This document shows positions 10,557 to 21,279 of a DNA stretch of 36,552 bases, piece after piece. The DNA lies in NCBI RefSeq assembly GCF_008831285.2, contig NW_022204881.1:1-36552 (forward strand), given 5' to 3'. This stretch comes from Nymphaea colorata (lineage: Eukaryota > Streptophyta > Magnoliopsida > Nymphaeales > Nymphaeaceae). The notes beneath the pieces were generated by a model. It was not told the origin of the DNA, ran no database searches, and was given only the letters and a program-made list of their open reading frames with translations. The position numbers and the translations under genes were made by a program. How positions within the stretch are numbered: the stretch's first letter is position 1; each line of letters starts with the position of its first letter.

Positions 10557-11674
10557 TCATTATTTATCGCTACCTTAGGAGTTCTGATACCATTCCCATA
10601 GCATCAGAGTGTCTTCGAACCTTGCCTATTTATTTGCACTATTCAGGACGATAATGAAGATGCCATCTCTTACACTTGCCAGGCAAGCTCCAGCTGGCTG
10701 CGTTTGGCCTGTCTTAATGCCCTCCCATCCCAAGCCAAGCAACTTATTAGTGTTGATCCACTTCTTGAGACAGTGCACTTTCTCCATGTCCTCCTCTAAA
10801 AAGGTAGCTTTGTACTCTTCCTTATTCATGATTTCTCTGAACCTTTTATTCTTGTAGCAGTAAGTACTCAGCGTAAGCATGTCCCTTGCCGATGAGACGT
10901 TTAGTATGTTGGCCAGTCCGTGAGGATTGGTAAAGACTGTCTTGGACATATTGAGTTCCTTGGCTTTTCTGTTCATTTCCTTCAAGAATTTGTTGATGAA
11001 GGTGTTGGTCGAATCGTAGCAGCTGATATCGATCGACTATATTTCCGAGTAGTCTTTGCTTTAGGGCTTCATAGACTCGTAGAAAAGCAACAGGCCGAAT
11101 ATTTACGCGAGTAGGTACGCTGCATCATTACCTGAGGGCAGCATTGCGCCATAGAAAAGATCGTAAATTTTGATATATTTTCCAACTTTGAGCTCGGCGG
11201 TGGTGCCCGAATGCGACGCTGCAGTTTGGCTAACTCTGATGAGAATTTCTTGATAGGGAAACTTCTACCTTTTTCCATCTTATATCTTTCGAACAGTTAG
11301 AGGCTAATTATCGTCGTCATGATCTTGGTGAGGCTGGCCACCTAACGCTGGTGGTCTTCACGGACTCCAATGAAACGCTGAGATCGCTGGTCGAATATGC
11401 ACCAGTTGGTGGACGTGATTGCTGGGTAAGATAGTAGATTACGATACTGCTTGTTGACTAGCAGTTATGTTTTTATGGAGGCCTCGTCGAAGGATTTTTG
11501 GCTTCGAACGGGAGAGAAGGCTGGTCGTTTGTAGAAGTTTCCTTGTGTGAGCTGGTCTCTTTTCTGGCTAAATTGCTGTTTATATGAAGTTTTATTCATG
11601 GATTCTAAACTTTCTATTATTAATTTTATATTGCATAAGGAGAAAGTAGACGAGCGTGGCAAGGTTTGCTGCAT
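10557..11674 (-). CDS. D-alanyl-D-alanine carboxypeptidase-like protein (peptidase S11, PBP5/DacA type)
   Basis: Serine DD-carboxypeptidases trim or cut the peptide stems of bacterial peptidoglycan. All three active-site motifs of the penicillin-binding fold are present: SxxK as SLTK (Ser114, Lys117), SxN as SGN (174-176) and KTG (314-316). Supporting S11 blocks are VASLTKIMT, YDLFYGAMLPSGNDAA, LNMSKTVFTNPHGL and NTNKLLG. The spliced protein is 365 residues and stops soon after the KTG region, so it lacks the C-terminal domain of bacterial PBP5. About 90 residues precede the catalytic domain with no clear signal peptide; an alternative ATG at 11599 gives 340 residues. It carries a typical 20-nt intron and several TAA/TAG Glu codons, including LLAE, where DacA proteins often have Glu, so it is resident in the ciliate genome rather than contaminating bacterial DNA. 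Confidence 0.88.
11249..11268 (-). other. 20-nt intron in the S11 peptidase gene
   Basis: Minus-strand sequence starts GTAGA and ends TCAAG. Splicing joins ERYKMEK to EILIRVSQTAASHSGT, the normal continuation of S11 enzymes; unspliced, the frame becomes unrelated and the SGN motif is lost. Confidence 0.9.
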
Positions 11675-11757
11675 AGATGCTGTTTAAGAAAATCAACACC
11701 ATTTATCTAAATTGATATATAAATAATAAAACGATGCGTTGAAAATATTAACGTAGT

Positions 11758-12900
11758 ATGCTTAAAGGTGAAGGAAAAAGGCTTGAAACATCAAAGAAAA
11801 GACCTGGAGAACACGATATAGAATAGGCAAACATAAAATCTCTTTCTAACAGTGAAGGAAAATAGACCAATATTGGCGAAAAGATCAAAACCATAAACTT
11901 GTAGAGATAAATGAAGCAGGATGATAAGGAGGATGAAGGACTAAAGAGTCAAGAGCACTATCACCGGTTTCAATTATTATGTAAAAGATACGGAGAAAAT
12001 TTTGAGATTGAAAATAAGCAGCTCATGGAAAAACTGTCGAAGTAAAACTTACCTTTAGGGCTAAACACCTATGAATCTATAAATCGCATGGATGCTATAA
12101 TAATAATTATAGAATAGGTTTTGCGGCGGGTGAAAGGATAAAGGCTGTCAGCATAAGTGTTCTACAGATATTGGAAGGGTCAATAGATGAAGGGGATTTG
12201 CGAAGCAATGTTTACACGGTTAGAATTGGAGGAAATGTAAACGCTGGTACTTAAGTTATAGAAGTATAGAAAGTAAACTAACGAGGATGAAAGACGGTTG
12301 AGGCAAGAGTGCTATGAACAGTTTTTATATAACCTTAAAAAGTCAAGAAAAATTTATGAGATTGAAGATATGAAGGTCGTGGAAATACTGTTGAAGTAAA
12401 ACTTACCTGCAGAGCTTATCTATCAGCTTTTCATAGATGGTGATACGATATTAACAAGCTTTCGAGCATTTGAGCTGCTCGATCAAAGCCAAAGAGCTAC
12501 TCTCGTTTAGCATATTAAGTACCACATGGACAACCTAAAATAAGGAAGATAAAAGGACTTTTATGACATCTGCTATCGCCACTTCGAAGAATAGCAGAAG
12601 TATCTCCGGAGAAAAGAATATGCCGCTGAGTTGGAAGTTAGGGAACACCCTGGCCAAGTAATCTCTTTAAGGGGTTCTGCTAAAAAGAAGGAGTAAGGCT
12701 CTAGATAGCTGGCACCATAAGGCGAAAAACGGGAAATTGATTCCAAGGATTCAGAACACAAAAGCTTTTTCAAAAGGTTCTATGAGTTAATATCCGCGGT
12801 TACTTTTACCAAGCCGCAAAAAGAAAAGGAAAAGCCTTCTCCAAGAATAACTGCCACAGAAGAAGAGGAAACCGGACTTCTCAAAGAACATACGCACTGA
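11758..12900 (+). CDS. Unknown charged protein with an internal repeat
   Basis: A continuous 380-residue frame from ATG to TGA with many TAA/TAG codons, visible only with the altered code. Composition is Glu/Lys/Arg-rich with predicted helices, no signal peptide and no clear membrane segment. Two segments resemble each other: residues about 70-110 and 188-230, both with a FEIE or YEIE start, a run of hydrophobic/charged helix and the shared end K-E-N-L-P. The C-terminal third is basic then acidic (PRITATEEEETGLL). No family recognised. The length of the open frame and its third-position pattern support a real gene; function unknown. Confidence 0.7.
12004..12054 (+). repeat. Internal coding repeat, copy A
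   Basis: 51 nt encoding EIENKQLMEKLSKENLP. It matches copy B at 12358-12408 at 44 of 51 positions by my count, without gaps and in the same reading frame, including a shared TAA Glu codon. Confidence 0.75.
12358..12408 (+). repeat. Internal coding repeat, copy B
   Basis: 51 nt encoding EIEDMKVVEILLKENLP, offset 354 nt (118 codons) from copy A and in phase with it. This suggests tandem duplication of a roughly 118-residue module within the gene. Confidence 0.75.
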
Positions 12901-13280
12901 TAGGCCATATCCATAATTAACCACTTTCGCATTTTTAATAAAGCCAATATCCCTTCTTTTCAGCTCATAAGAAACCATAATACCAACAAACAAAGCACAA
13001 ATGAAATAATCACTAAGCATAATCATCTAATATTACTATCATTTATTGTCCTAATTCGTCGAGCTTTAGAATCTCTCTCTAGAAGTAGATAATCCTTCCG
13101 AGTAACAGTGATAAAGAATAATCTTTGAATTGCTTCCATCAAGATCCTTTATATGGATAAAAATCAGCAAAAAATTATATAGTACAATAAAGATTTGGGA
13201 TATGGATATTTGAATAAGGAGCCTAAATGATATTGATCACATTAGGATTGTTCCTATTATCATATATAAAGTTGAAGCAG
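12901..13280. other. Intergenic, AT-rich
   Basis: 380 bp between the unknown plus-strand gene and the P5A ATPase start. The first part has a short hydrophobic open frame on the minus strand overlapping the end of the previous gene, which I regard as a shadow. An in-frame ATG at 13227 could extend the ATPase by 18 residues. Nothing else seen. Confidence 0.5.
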
Positions 13281-16200
13281 ATGGCAAACTATTCCATCTA
13301 GTTTAAGCTTCTCCTCCCCAGAACCAAACTCCTACGGCTAGATGTCTTCCCCTTCATCATCCTCTACGCAGCACTATCCTACGCACTCTACGAGAATTTC
13401 GATGACCCCATACTCAACCTATACCTCAGACTCACCATCATCGCCACTTGCTTCCTTCACAGTAACTCCTTCAACACAAAGGCTTGACGTATATCTTCGG
13501 ACACTGGTCTAAGAAATCGCAGTCGTTCATCCAGTACCGCTCTCTATCGGGCTCAATCGCCGCTAACTTGTAAAATGCGAGTCACGTGTACATCAGCGAA
13601 AAAAGAGAGGGATAAAAAACAATTTACGGAATTAGTGACCTCTATAAGCAGGAGATAGCTAATGGCAAATCGCTTTACATCTTCCATTTCCAGCAAAGAA
13701 AGTTCTTCTTCGATCGCACGTCTGGCAAATTTATGAGACTGAAACCCAAACTGGAGAGCAACTAAATTCACAACATCCTTTTCGATTCAGTCGAAAAGAA
13801 AGATGAACAGTAATTTTACGACAATAACATCCTCGAGATCCCCATTCGACCCTTTGGAAGTATTTTTAGGGATCAGATCATAGACCCGTTTGCCTTCTTC
13901 CAGATCTTCTCAGTCTTTCTGTGGATGATGGATGATAACAGAATCTTCAGTATTATGATTCTGGCAATGCTGGTGGGAACAGCATACACTATGTCTGTCC
14001 AAAGGATAAAAACCCTTGTCGGCTATCGCTCGATGACCTTGGCGCCCCATCAAGCTCACGTCTTCTAGAAGGGCAAATGGGTGGTTAAATCATCCTACGA
14101 GCTGCTGCCTGGCGATATCGTGGCCATCCAGCCAGGCTATCAGCACAAAAAATCAGAATACGACATGATGACTGATGCTTAGTTCCTTGCTCAAGCCATT
14201 CCCTTCGCCTCTAAAATGCCAAGCAGGCTTACCAACACAAACAGGAAATAAGAGGAAAATCACTCTTACAAGAATGTCTCTTGCGATATTATGCTTCTTA
14301 GCGGAACTTGTGTCGTCAATGAAGCTATCCTCACTGGTGAGGCCATCCCCCAAATCAAGGAATCAATTTCCAACTCCGATCTCAATAAAAAGTTCCACTA
14401 GTCGAAGTACAAGAGCAACATGCTTTTCTGCGGAACTGAAATTTTGCAAATAAACGACGACTACCATGAGGATGAGTTAAATTAGATGATTAAAATCGCC
14501 TCTAACTCCAAAGTTGAAGCTGTTCCAAGGCCGCCCCTCAACAGATGCTGCATCGGCGTTGTGTTGAATACAGGCTTCGACACATCTAAGGGAAAGCTGA
14601 TCCGCAGAGTTGTTGCTCATGCTGAAAATCCATCCATTGAGCAAAAAGATGGACTATGGATTATCTTATTCTTGCTGATATGCTCCCTTTTCACATCTGC
14701 ATACGTGCTGGATCAGGGAATGGACAACTAAGAGCGTAACAAGGAGAAGCTTTTCCTAAGGTGCATCCTCATTCTGACAACAGTGGTTCCGCCTGAACTG
14801 CCTATGATCCTCAATTTGGCAGTTAATCATTCTATTGCCTATCTCCAAAAGAAGAAGATATTCATCAGCGAGCCCAAGAAGATCCCCCTAGGAGGAAGAG
14901 CCAACATCATTGCTTTTGATAAGACAGGCACTTTGACTGAGGATAAGTTCATTTTCGAAGGAATAGTTGATGACTGCATCAAATACGAGGAGCTGAAGAA
15001 CTTTAAGAACTGCAGTAATGAAAACTTGGTGGTTTTAGCAGGATGTCATAGTTTAATCTCAGTAGATAAGGAGTTAAGCGGTGATCCTATCGAACTCATG
15101 TTCTTTGAGCTTTCTAAATGGGAATACACTTCTAAGAACAAGTAAGCTAGAAAAATGTTGGAAAAAGTCATCATTCAAAAGGTATTCCCCTTCAAATCGG
15201 AGCTCAAGAGAATGTCAACAGTTGCTGAACACATTTCCGAAAGTGGAACAAGAAAAATGAAAGTATTGGTCAAGGGTGCTCCTGAAGCGTTATAAAAGTT
15301 GATGAAGGAAGTACCAAAGAACTACAAAGAGGCATATTCTCACTATACTAAACAAGGATACCGTCTTTTGGCTTTGGCTTCCAAGGAAGTGAGCTATGAC
15401 TACTTTAAGGATATCAAAAATAAAGACTAGGAGAGAAAGATGGCAGAAAGTGAGCTTCAATTTGTAGGCTTCTTCATTTGCTCCTCACCTTTAAAGGAAG
15501 ACACCAAAAAGCAAATTCAAGCCCTCCAGAATGCTGAGTACAATATCCTCATCATCACTGGTGATAACATCCTTACAGCTGCTAAGGTAGGCCTCACTCT
15601 CGATCTCGGAAAGACGGTTTGGATGCTTGAGAAATAGAATGACAAGATCATTCTTGAATATGAATCTGGAGAGCGTCATTAGATTAAAAGCCTAAATGAA
15701 TTGAAGCACAAATCTCTCAACAATAAGGAGGCAATTATTGCTACCTCTACAGCTAAGGACCTGCCTCACGATTACTTCCAGTTCATCACTATCTTCGCTA
15801 GAGCAAGCCCACATGATAAGGAAATCATAGTCAAGTACTTCAAGGAAATGCCTAATGGCGGTATTCTCTACGCTGGTGACGGCACCAACGACGTCGGAGG
15901 ACTGCGCACTGCAGACGTCGGAGTGGCAGTAGTAGGCACTACTAACATCAGCGAAGTAGTCAAGAAAGAAGAAGAGAAGAAAAAGGAAAGCCAAGAGTAT
16001 GAGAAGCGGATCCTCAATATCAGAAACGATCCTGCCATTCCCCTCCAAAAGAAGCTGAAATTGTTGAAGGAAATTAACGAAGAGCGAATGCGCAACGGAG
16101 GTGGTCTTATGGGCGCTATGATGGTCAGTGACGACGAAATCAAGTTCGGGGACGCCTGTATTGCTGCTCCCTTCACTTCCAAGCACTCCAACTCGATCAA

Positions 16201-16935
16201 GTGCGTGGTCATCATCATCCGCCAGGCCATCGCCACCCTCGTCACCACCATACAGACCTACAAGATCCTCGCCATCTCTTCCATGGTCCAGGCCTACTCC
16301 CTCGCCGAAATGAACCTCACCAACCTCAAGTACTCAGAAAAACAGTCAATGGTGTTGGGTGTGCTCGCCTCCATCAACTTCTACTTCTTCTCCAACGCCA
16401 AGCCTCTCAAGAAGATCTCCAGTGTGCGTGCTCCTCACACTATTTGGAACCCCTGGTTCGCTATCTCCTTCTTCGGGCAAATCATCATCTTCTTGGGAGT
16501 TAACTACTACGCACTCAATCACATCGCTCTTGAATACCTTCCTGAGGAGGATAAGGGAAAAAGCGCAGACGAGGAATTCCAGAGGTCTTTCGTCAACACT
16601 GTCATCACCCTTTTCGCTGCCATTTCGCAGTCAGTAGTCTTCATCGTCAACCACGGTGGTGAACCTCACATGGAAAGCCTCATCAAGAACTCCAAGTACT
16701 TCCTAATTTATTTAGATATTTTAAGTTTTTGGTAATTCCTTTGGTTGTCTGTTTCGTGCTGACTGCCAACCTGTTCCCCGACCTGAGCGACATGATCGAC
16801 CTCAAATTCGACAACGTGCCCTATACCGCCAACATCAAGATGTTGAGTGCGTTTGGTTTCCTCACGTTCTCCACCTACTTCCTTGACAGGTTCTGCAGGT
16901 TCGCCCAGTACAAGAAGGTGGTCGGATGGTTCTGA
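13281..16935 (+). CDS. P5A-type P-type ATPase (ATP13A1/Spf1 family, ER)
   Basis: P5A ATPases act in the ER membrane and extract or dislocate mis-inserted transmembrane helices. The spliced product (exons 13281-13461, 13482-16695, 16716-16935) is 1204 residues, the usual size. Visible in order: N-terminal hydrophobic hairpin (LDVFPFIILYAALSYALY), LLPGDIVAI, an actuator loop with LTGEA in place of TGES, and the P5A-specific membrane motif VVPPELP. DKTGTLTED follows, with the phosphorylated Asp near residue 540, then KGAPEAL, the hinge GDGTNDVGGLR, DACIAAPFTSK, and C-terminal membrane helices ending in QYKKVVGWF. TAA/TAG codons sit where orthologues have Glu, for example GMDNEERNKEK. An ATG at 13227 would add 18 residues; the shorter start matches the family better. 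Confidence 0.95.
13462..13481 (+). other. 20-nt intron 1 in the P5A ATPase gene
   Basis: Starts GTAAC, ends CAAAG. Splicing gives CFLHSLTYIFGHWSKK, as in the second membrane hairpin of P5A pumps. Unspliced, a TGA follows within a few codons. Confidence 0.93.
16696..16715 (+). other. 20-nt intron 2 in the P5A ATPase gene
   Basis: Starts GTACT, ends TTTAG. Splicing gives ESLIKNSKYFKFLVIPLVVCF, continuing into the last membrane helices; retention leads to an early frame shift. Confidence 0.93.
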
Positions 16936-17055
16936 TTATCAAGATGAGTATTATCAATGAACTATCACCTAGTCAATGGCTATGTTTGTCAACTGGCATA
17001 GCGCTCTATTCCTTGACAATTATATTATTGTATAGACCTAACAATTCAATTGAAT

Positions 17056-19063
17056 ATGAGTAACCTCATCACCAAGTATGCCACTCTCCACGCAGCTTCG
17101 AAAGCGAACTCATCGAGAAGATTCGCCAGAAATCCAAATCGAAGCAGAGCATGGACTCCTTCCTCTTCAAAAACTTCAAATTCTTCGACCTCACCAATAA
17201 CGGCCGTCTCCCCAAGAGCGATTTCTTCAAATCTATCGCTAAATGCGGCGTGGTTGTGCAGCCCAATGTACGTGCAAGCCAATTCAGGACCTGGCGGCGG
17301 TGTTTGAGCACTACGCGGGAGAGGGCGAGATGATTGAGTATCCGAGATTCATCGAGGAAATAGTGTATCGGTAGTAGGAGATCGAATCCAACAGCAGTAG
17401 ACTCAAGTTCAGTCAAAAGAGTCAACTCTTCCAGCCAGATAATCGAGGTCTAGCCGCCAGCAAAGTTTTCCAGGAGGAAAAGCCACCTCTTAAAGACTCG
17501 AAATTTGTGCCTCCTCCTGCAAAACTGCAAACCTACGACTAGGTGCTCGCTTTCATTAAGAAAAACATCCAAGCGGAAGGGATGGGCAGTCTGTTGTCGC
17601 TGGCAGTGAGACTGAAACAAACCGATAAGGACAAGACTCACCTGGTGTAACGCAGCACTCTCGCCAAACTGCTGGACTTCCTCGCCAAGGACCACCTCGC
17701 ACTTATCATCAACGAACTCTCACAAAATAGCAATGAAATCGACTATTCTGTGCTGGTATACGATTTAAAGGGGCAGGTTGATGAGGAGGTCAGCAAGGAG
17801 ATTGACGCCACCTTTTCCTTCCTAGACAGTCGCAGGGAGGGATAATTTCCCATCGACTACCTCATATCCCGCTACCTCAGCAGAGGACTGCAGGACCAGT
17901 TTAGACGAGCGGTTGACCTCTACGCTAAATTCCAGGGCATTGATGATGGCACCTTCACCGAAGACGATTTCAACGACTTCCTCGGCTTCCTCTCTTTCGA
18001 TTACACTTCTGTCGAAGACTTCAAGAAGCACATCATTCGCCCCTTCTACGAGGACGATAACAAATCATCCATCTCTCAAAAGTCCAATCGCACGAGGGAC
18101 TTTCAGCTGAACAAGTCACATAAGGGACTGCCTGAAAGCAACGTTGGAGATTTCAGGAAGGATAAGAAGCCATTTGAAGAACATGATGAAGGGGAAGAAC
18201 ATTTTCAACAGTTTCATGAGGAACTACGCGAGGATGATAAAAAATCAGTCTCCAGATACTCTCAATTCTAAGGACATGAATTGGCCAATAGCAATAAGCT
18301 GAAGATATTTGAATCGGTGATCCTCCGAATTAAGAAGAGACTTGCATCGAAGGGCACACGAGGATTTTTGCTGCTTGAAAAGGCCATGAAGAACGCAGAC
18401 ACCAACCAGGATACTCTCCTCACAGCAGATGAGTTCACTCAGGTAATTAAGGCACAAAGAATTGATATCACATCAACAGAATGCAGCAGCATCTACGATC
18501 TCTTCGATAGCTAAGGAGTCGGCCTCATCAGCTTCGCAGAGTTCATGTTCACCCTCCGCGGTAGCATGACATAACCTCGCAAGGAATTGGCTGAAAAGCT
18601 ATGGTCGCAGCTCAAGAATAACGATTAAACCACTTCCTTCTCGAAAATCCGTCATTTGCTCAACTTCCGTAGCCACCCTGACGTCCAAACTGGCCGTCGT
18701 TACGAGTAAGACATCTGGAAGGAGATCCAAGAGACTATCCTCACCATCCAAGAGCTCAACGGTGTGCCTCGCAGCGACAATATATCAAAGGGAGAATTTG
18801 AGGAGTATATGTAAAACCTGAGTCTATCTGTGATTGACGACAGGCTCTTCGAGTCAATCCTTCTCAACTTCTGGCGGCTCGACAACTCCTCTAGCATCTT
18901 GGAGAAATACGCTGGCTCTCGCAAGCTCTTCGACCAATCCAAAAATGGATATCTGATGGACCACCACCGAAATTACGTAAAAGGAGGATCGGTTTCGCAA
19001 AATGCGCCCTTCGGCACCTTCCATGAGCCCACCAGCTACCTCACAGAGCATCGCAAACTTTGA
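17056..19063 (+). CDS. Calcyphosin-like EF-hand calcium-binding protein
   Basis: 655 residues after removal of two 20-nt introns. EF-hand loops: DLTNNGRLPKSD near residues 38-49, DTNQDTLLTADE near 435-446 and DSEGVGLISFAE near 471-482. The last is followed by a segment typical of calcyphosins: FMFTLRGSMTEPRKEL, RSHPDVQTGRRYEEDIW, then EFEEYMENLSLSVIDDRLFE. In this segment the TAA/TAG codons fall where calcyphosins usually carry Glu (MNExR, TEEE). The middle (about 110-400) is helical with a charged, Ser/Lys-rich linker and no domain I recognise. Likely a cytosolic or ciliary Ca2+ sensor; that role is inferred from the family. Confidence 0.85.
17076..17095 (+). other. 20-nt intron 1 in the EF-hand gene
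   Basis: Starts GTATG, ends CGCAG. It lies only 20 nt after the ATG; splicing links MSNLIT to NFESELIEKIRQKS and to the frame of the first EF-hand. Confidence 0.88.
17268..17287 (+). other. 20-nt intron 2 in the EF-hand gene
   Basis: Starts GTACG, ends TTCAG. Splicing links VVQPN to DLAAVFEHYAGEGEM, which stays open for about 590 codons. Confidence 0.9.
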
Positions 19064-19273
19064 GAATGATATTTTTGTCTTATCTCGCATCATAGCATAT
19101 CCTCAACAAAAAAAATAAAACCGGGGAGCTGTAATTGGCATAAAGACTATACGGTCACATCGAATTTTCAATAGTCTTTCTCAAACGGCAATCGAAAACT
19201 AAAAAATTGAGGATAAATGAGGAGGATATACCGGATTGGTTAATAAAAATAAAACTTTGTTCATAATATTGGA

Positions 19274-21198
19274 TGGGACAGAGCAACCAGAGGTTGAAAG
19301 TGGTAACACTTAACTACTCGGGCATTTATGTGTCTCCCTTTGAATTCTATGCTGTCGATAACTGGCAGGATCTGGAAAAGATTGGCATCACCTTCGAAGA
19401 AATTCTTAAGTAAAAGTTCAGCCATCTAAAGAGCATTCCGAATTCTCCGATGAAGGGCGAATATTATATAAGAAGCAAATTCGAATGGGGGATCGAAAAG
19501 GTAGATAAAGATAAAAAGGGAGAGAGATACAGTCCTCTCTACGCAAAAGACTCTAGCAAGAACGAACATCTAAAGAATATGCAATACCCATATCCTGGAA
19601 TCACTGACGATAGGGAGCTGATGGACTAAAAGCAATTCAAGGATAAATGGAAATAAATTCAGGATAATATTACATACGAGAAACCAGCCAAGCCTTAAAC
19701 GCTTGAACTTTGTAAATAATTTGACTTTTTATGCTTCCGAACCTTTGTCTAGTACAATTACACGAAGTACTATGCCAGGCCAATGCCCGAATAGAATAAA
19801 AATCTATTTTAATTGATAATTCTCTAAGTAAGGAAAAACAGGCAACACTAACAAGAGTTTATCAGAAGATATATTGCGTTCATCGATGACTACTTCTAAA
19901 AGATCGATGAGTACTCCAAGATACAGATGAGTGTTGACTACCTCTTCAATAAATTCGACCTCGATATCATAAACCTTCAAGAAGTCAACACTGCCTTCCG
20001 AAAATAGATATTCAAACAGGATAAATACTACGTATTTGCGCCTATGGACGAGCAAATGGAAGATCAATCAATCCTCCTAGTGAAAAAGACGCTCGGATTT
20101 ATACCTGATTATTTTAGTCAGGGGTATTCGAAATAGAATGAGAGTACTCACTAAGTTGCAGAAATCACAATCAATACACTATAGCAGGTTAAAAAATCTT
20201 CAACTGTCTCACAGGATGAAGCCAATAAGCAAAATTATTAAATCTTCCAAAAAGAGAAAGACTCATTATTGAGCATCCTTAAGAAACACTTCAATTCCAA
20301 TGTTTATAATGTGCTCATCACAAAAATTTAAGCCATTTCGCAAACTGATTATGAAAAGACAAGTAAAGATGCAAAACTCAACATATTCTCAGAACTCATG
20401 AACCCTCTCAGAGGCTAATTCGATCGATGGCTCTAAGAATACAAGCTAGATTTTATCTAATATTGGAAAATCAAGGCAGACTAGGCTTTGAAAAAGGCTG
20501 TCGATAAAGATAAAGATAAGAAATAAAAGGAAGCAAAATAAATAAAATAAACATTAAGAGATATTGAGCTTGATGGCTTATTATACTTTACAGATGGCTT
20601 CACCTTAACCTCATTTAAATTCACAGATAAAAATCTTCAAGAAATCGAAAAAAACAATCCCTAACCTTACCTTATTGGCAGCTTCCATCTTTCTTCCAAA
20701 AAGCATAGAAATAAGATATAAGTTGAAATATTGGGACTTTTGGTTTACGAGCTTGACAAGCATCGCTATCGATATATCATGGGAGGTGACTATAACTCTC
20801 ATATTGTGATTAGGCCTAAAGAGAATGCAACGTTTATGTTTGAATTTATGTTGAAAAAATACTCATCATAAAAGGACAAAGCAATCAGATAAACTGTTGA
20901 ACAGCTCCAGAACAAGATTTACATTTATCCTAAGCATCAAGCTTTGCTCACAACCAAAAAGAAAAGGACAATTATACAGACCCAGACCAGTAAGTCGAAC
21001 ATCCTAGCAGAGAAATGCATTGACCAGATCATATCTAATATTCCTATCGTTTACGATTAGTGCTGTACTGGATAGATAAAGCACGTTAACTCTTCTTCCA
21101 ACCAAAACAAGTCTTTTATCCCTGCAAAGGAGCATCCATACGACCACTTCATCGTGAAGGCTATTCTTGACCCTACAGCTACATATATCCCCAATTGA
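19274..21198 (+). CDS. Endonuclease/exonuclease/phosphatase (EEP) fold protein
   Basis: About 640 residues. EEP motifs occur in order: LKVVTLNYSGI near the N-terminus, DIINLQEVN (catalytic Glu), YLIGSFHLSS, YIMGGDYNSH (GGDxN) and, at the end, PYDHFIVKAIL in place of the usual SDHxPV. Between LQEVN and FHLSS lies a long Lys/Glu-rich helical insertion (about 180 residues). The start MGQSN would suit N-myristoylation. TAA/TAG codons are frequent. Substrate (nucleic acid, phosphoinositide or other) cannot be told. Caution: by coordinates the ATG at 19274 and the TGA at 21196-21198 are not in the same phase. The phase changes near 19310-19325 and I found no GT-AG intron there, so a one-base indel or a different 5' structure is possible. 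Confidence 0.72.
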
Positions 21199-21279
21199 TG
21201 ATGACATATACCCAATCATACATATCAAATAACACCAAACTGTTATTAAGGGCATTATTATATTTTATTCCAGCTCAAA

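Noticed and set aside
12787-13026. Minus-strand hydrophobic ORF of 79 codons
   Set aside because: It overlaps the 3' end of a better-supported plus-strand frame, and its hydrophobic content is what the complement of AT-rich, Glu/Lys-rich coding DNA gives.
15692-16251. Minus-strand ORFs of 164 and 127 codons within the P5A ATPase
   Set aside because: Antisense of conserved ATPase motifs (GDGTNDVGG and AAPFTSK regions); shadows.
13281-21198. Abundant in-frame TAA/TAG suggesting pseudogenes
   Set aside because: The same two codons interrupt every gene while TGA never interrupts a conserved domain, and the positions align with Glu; this is code reassignment, not decay.
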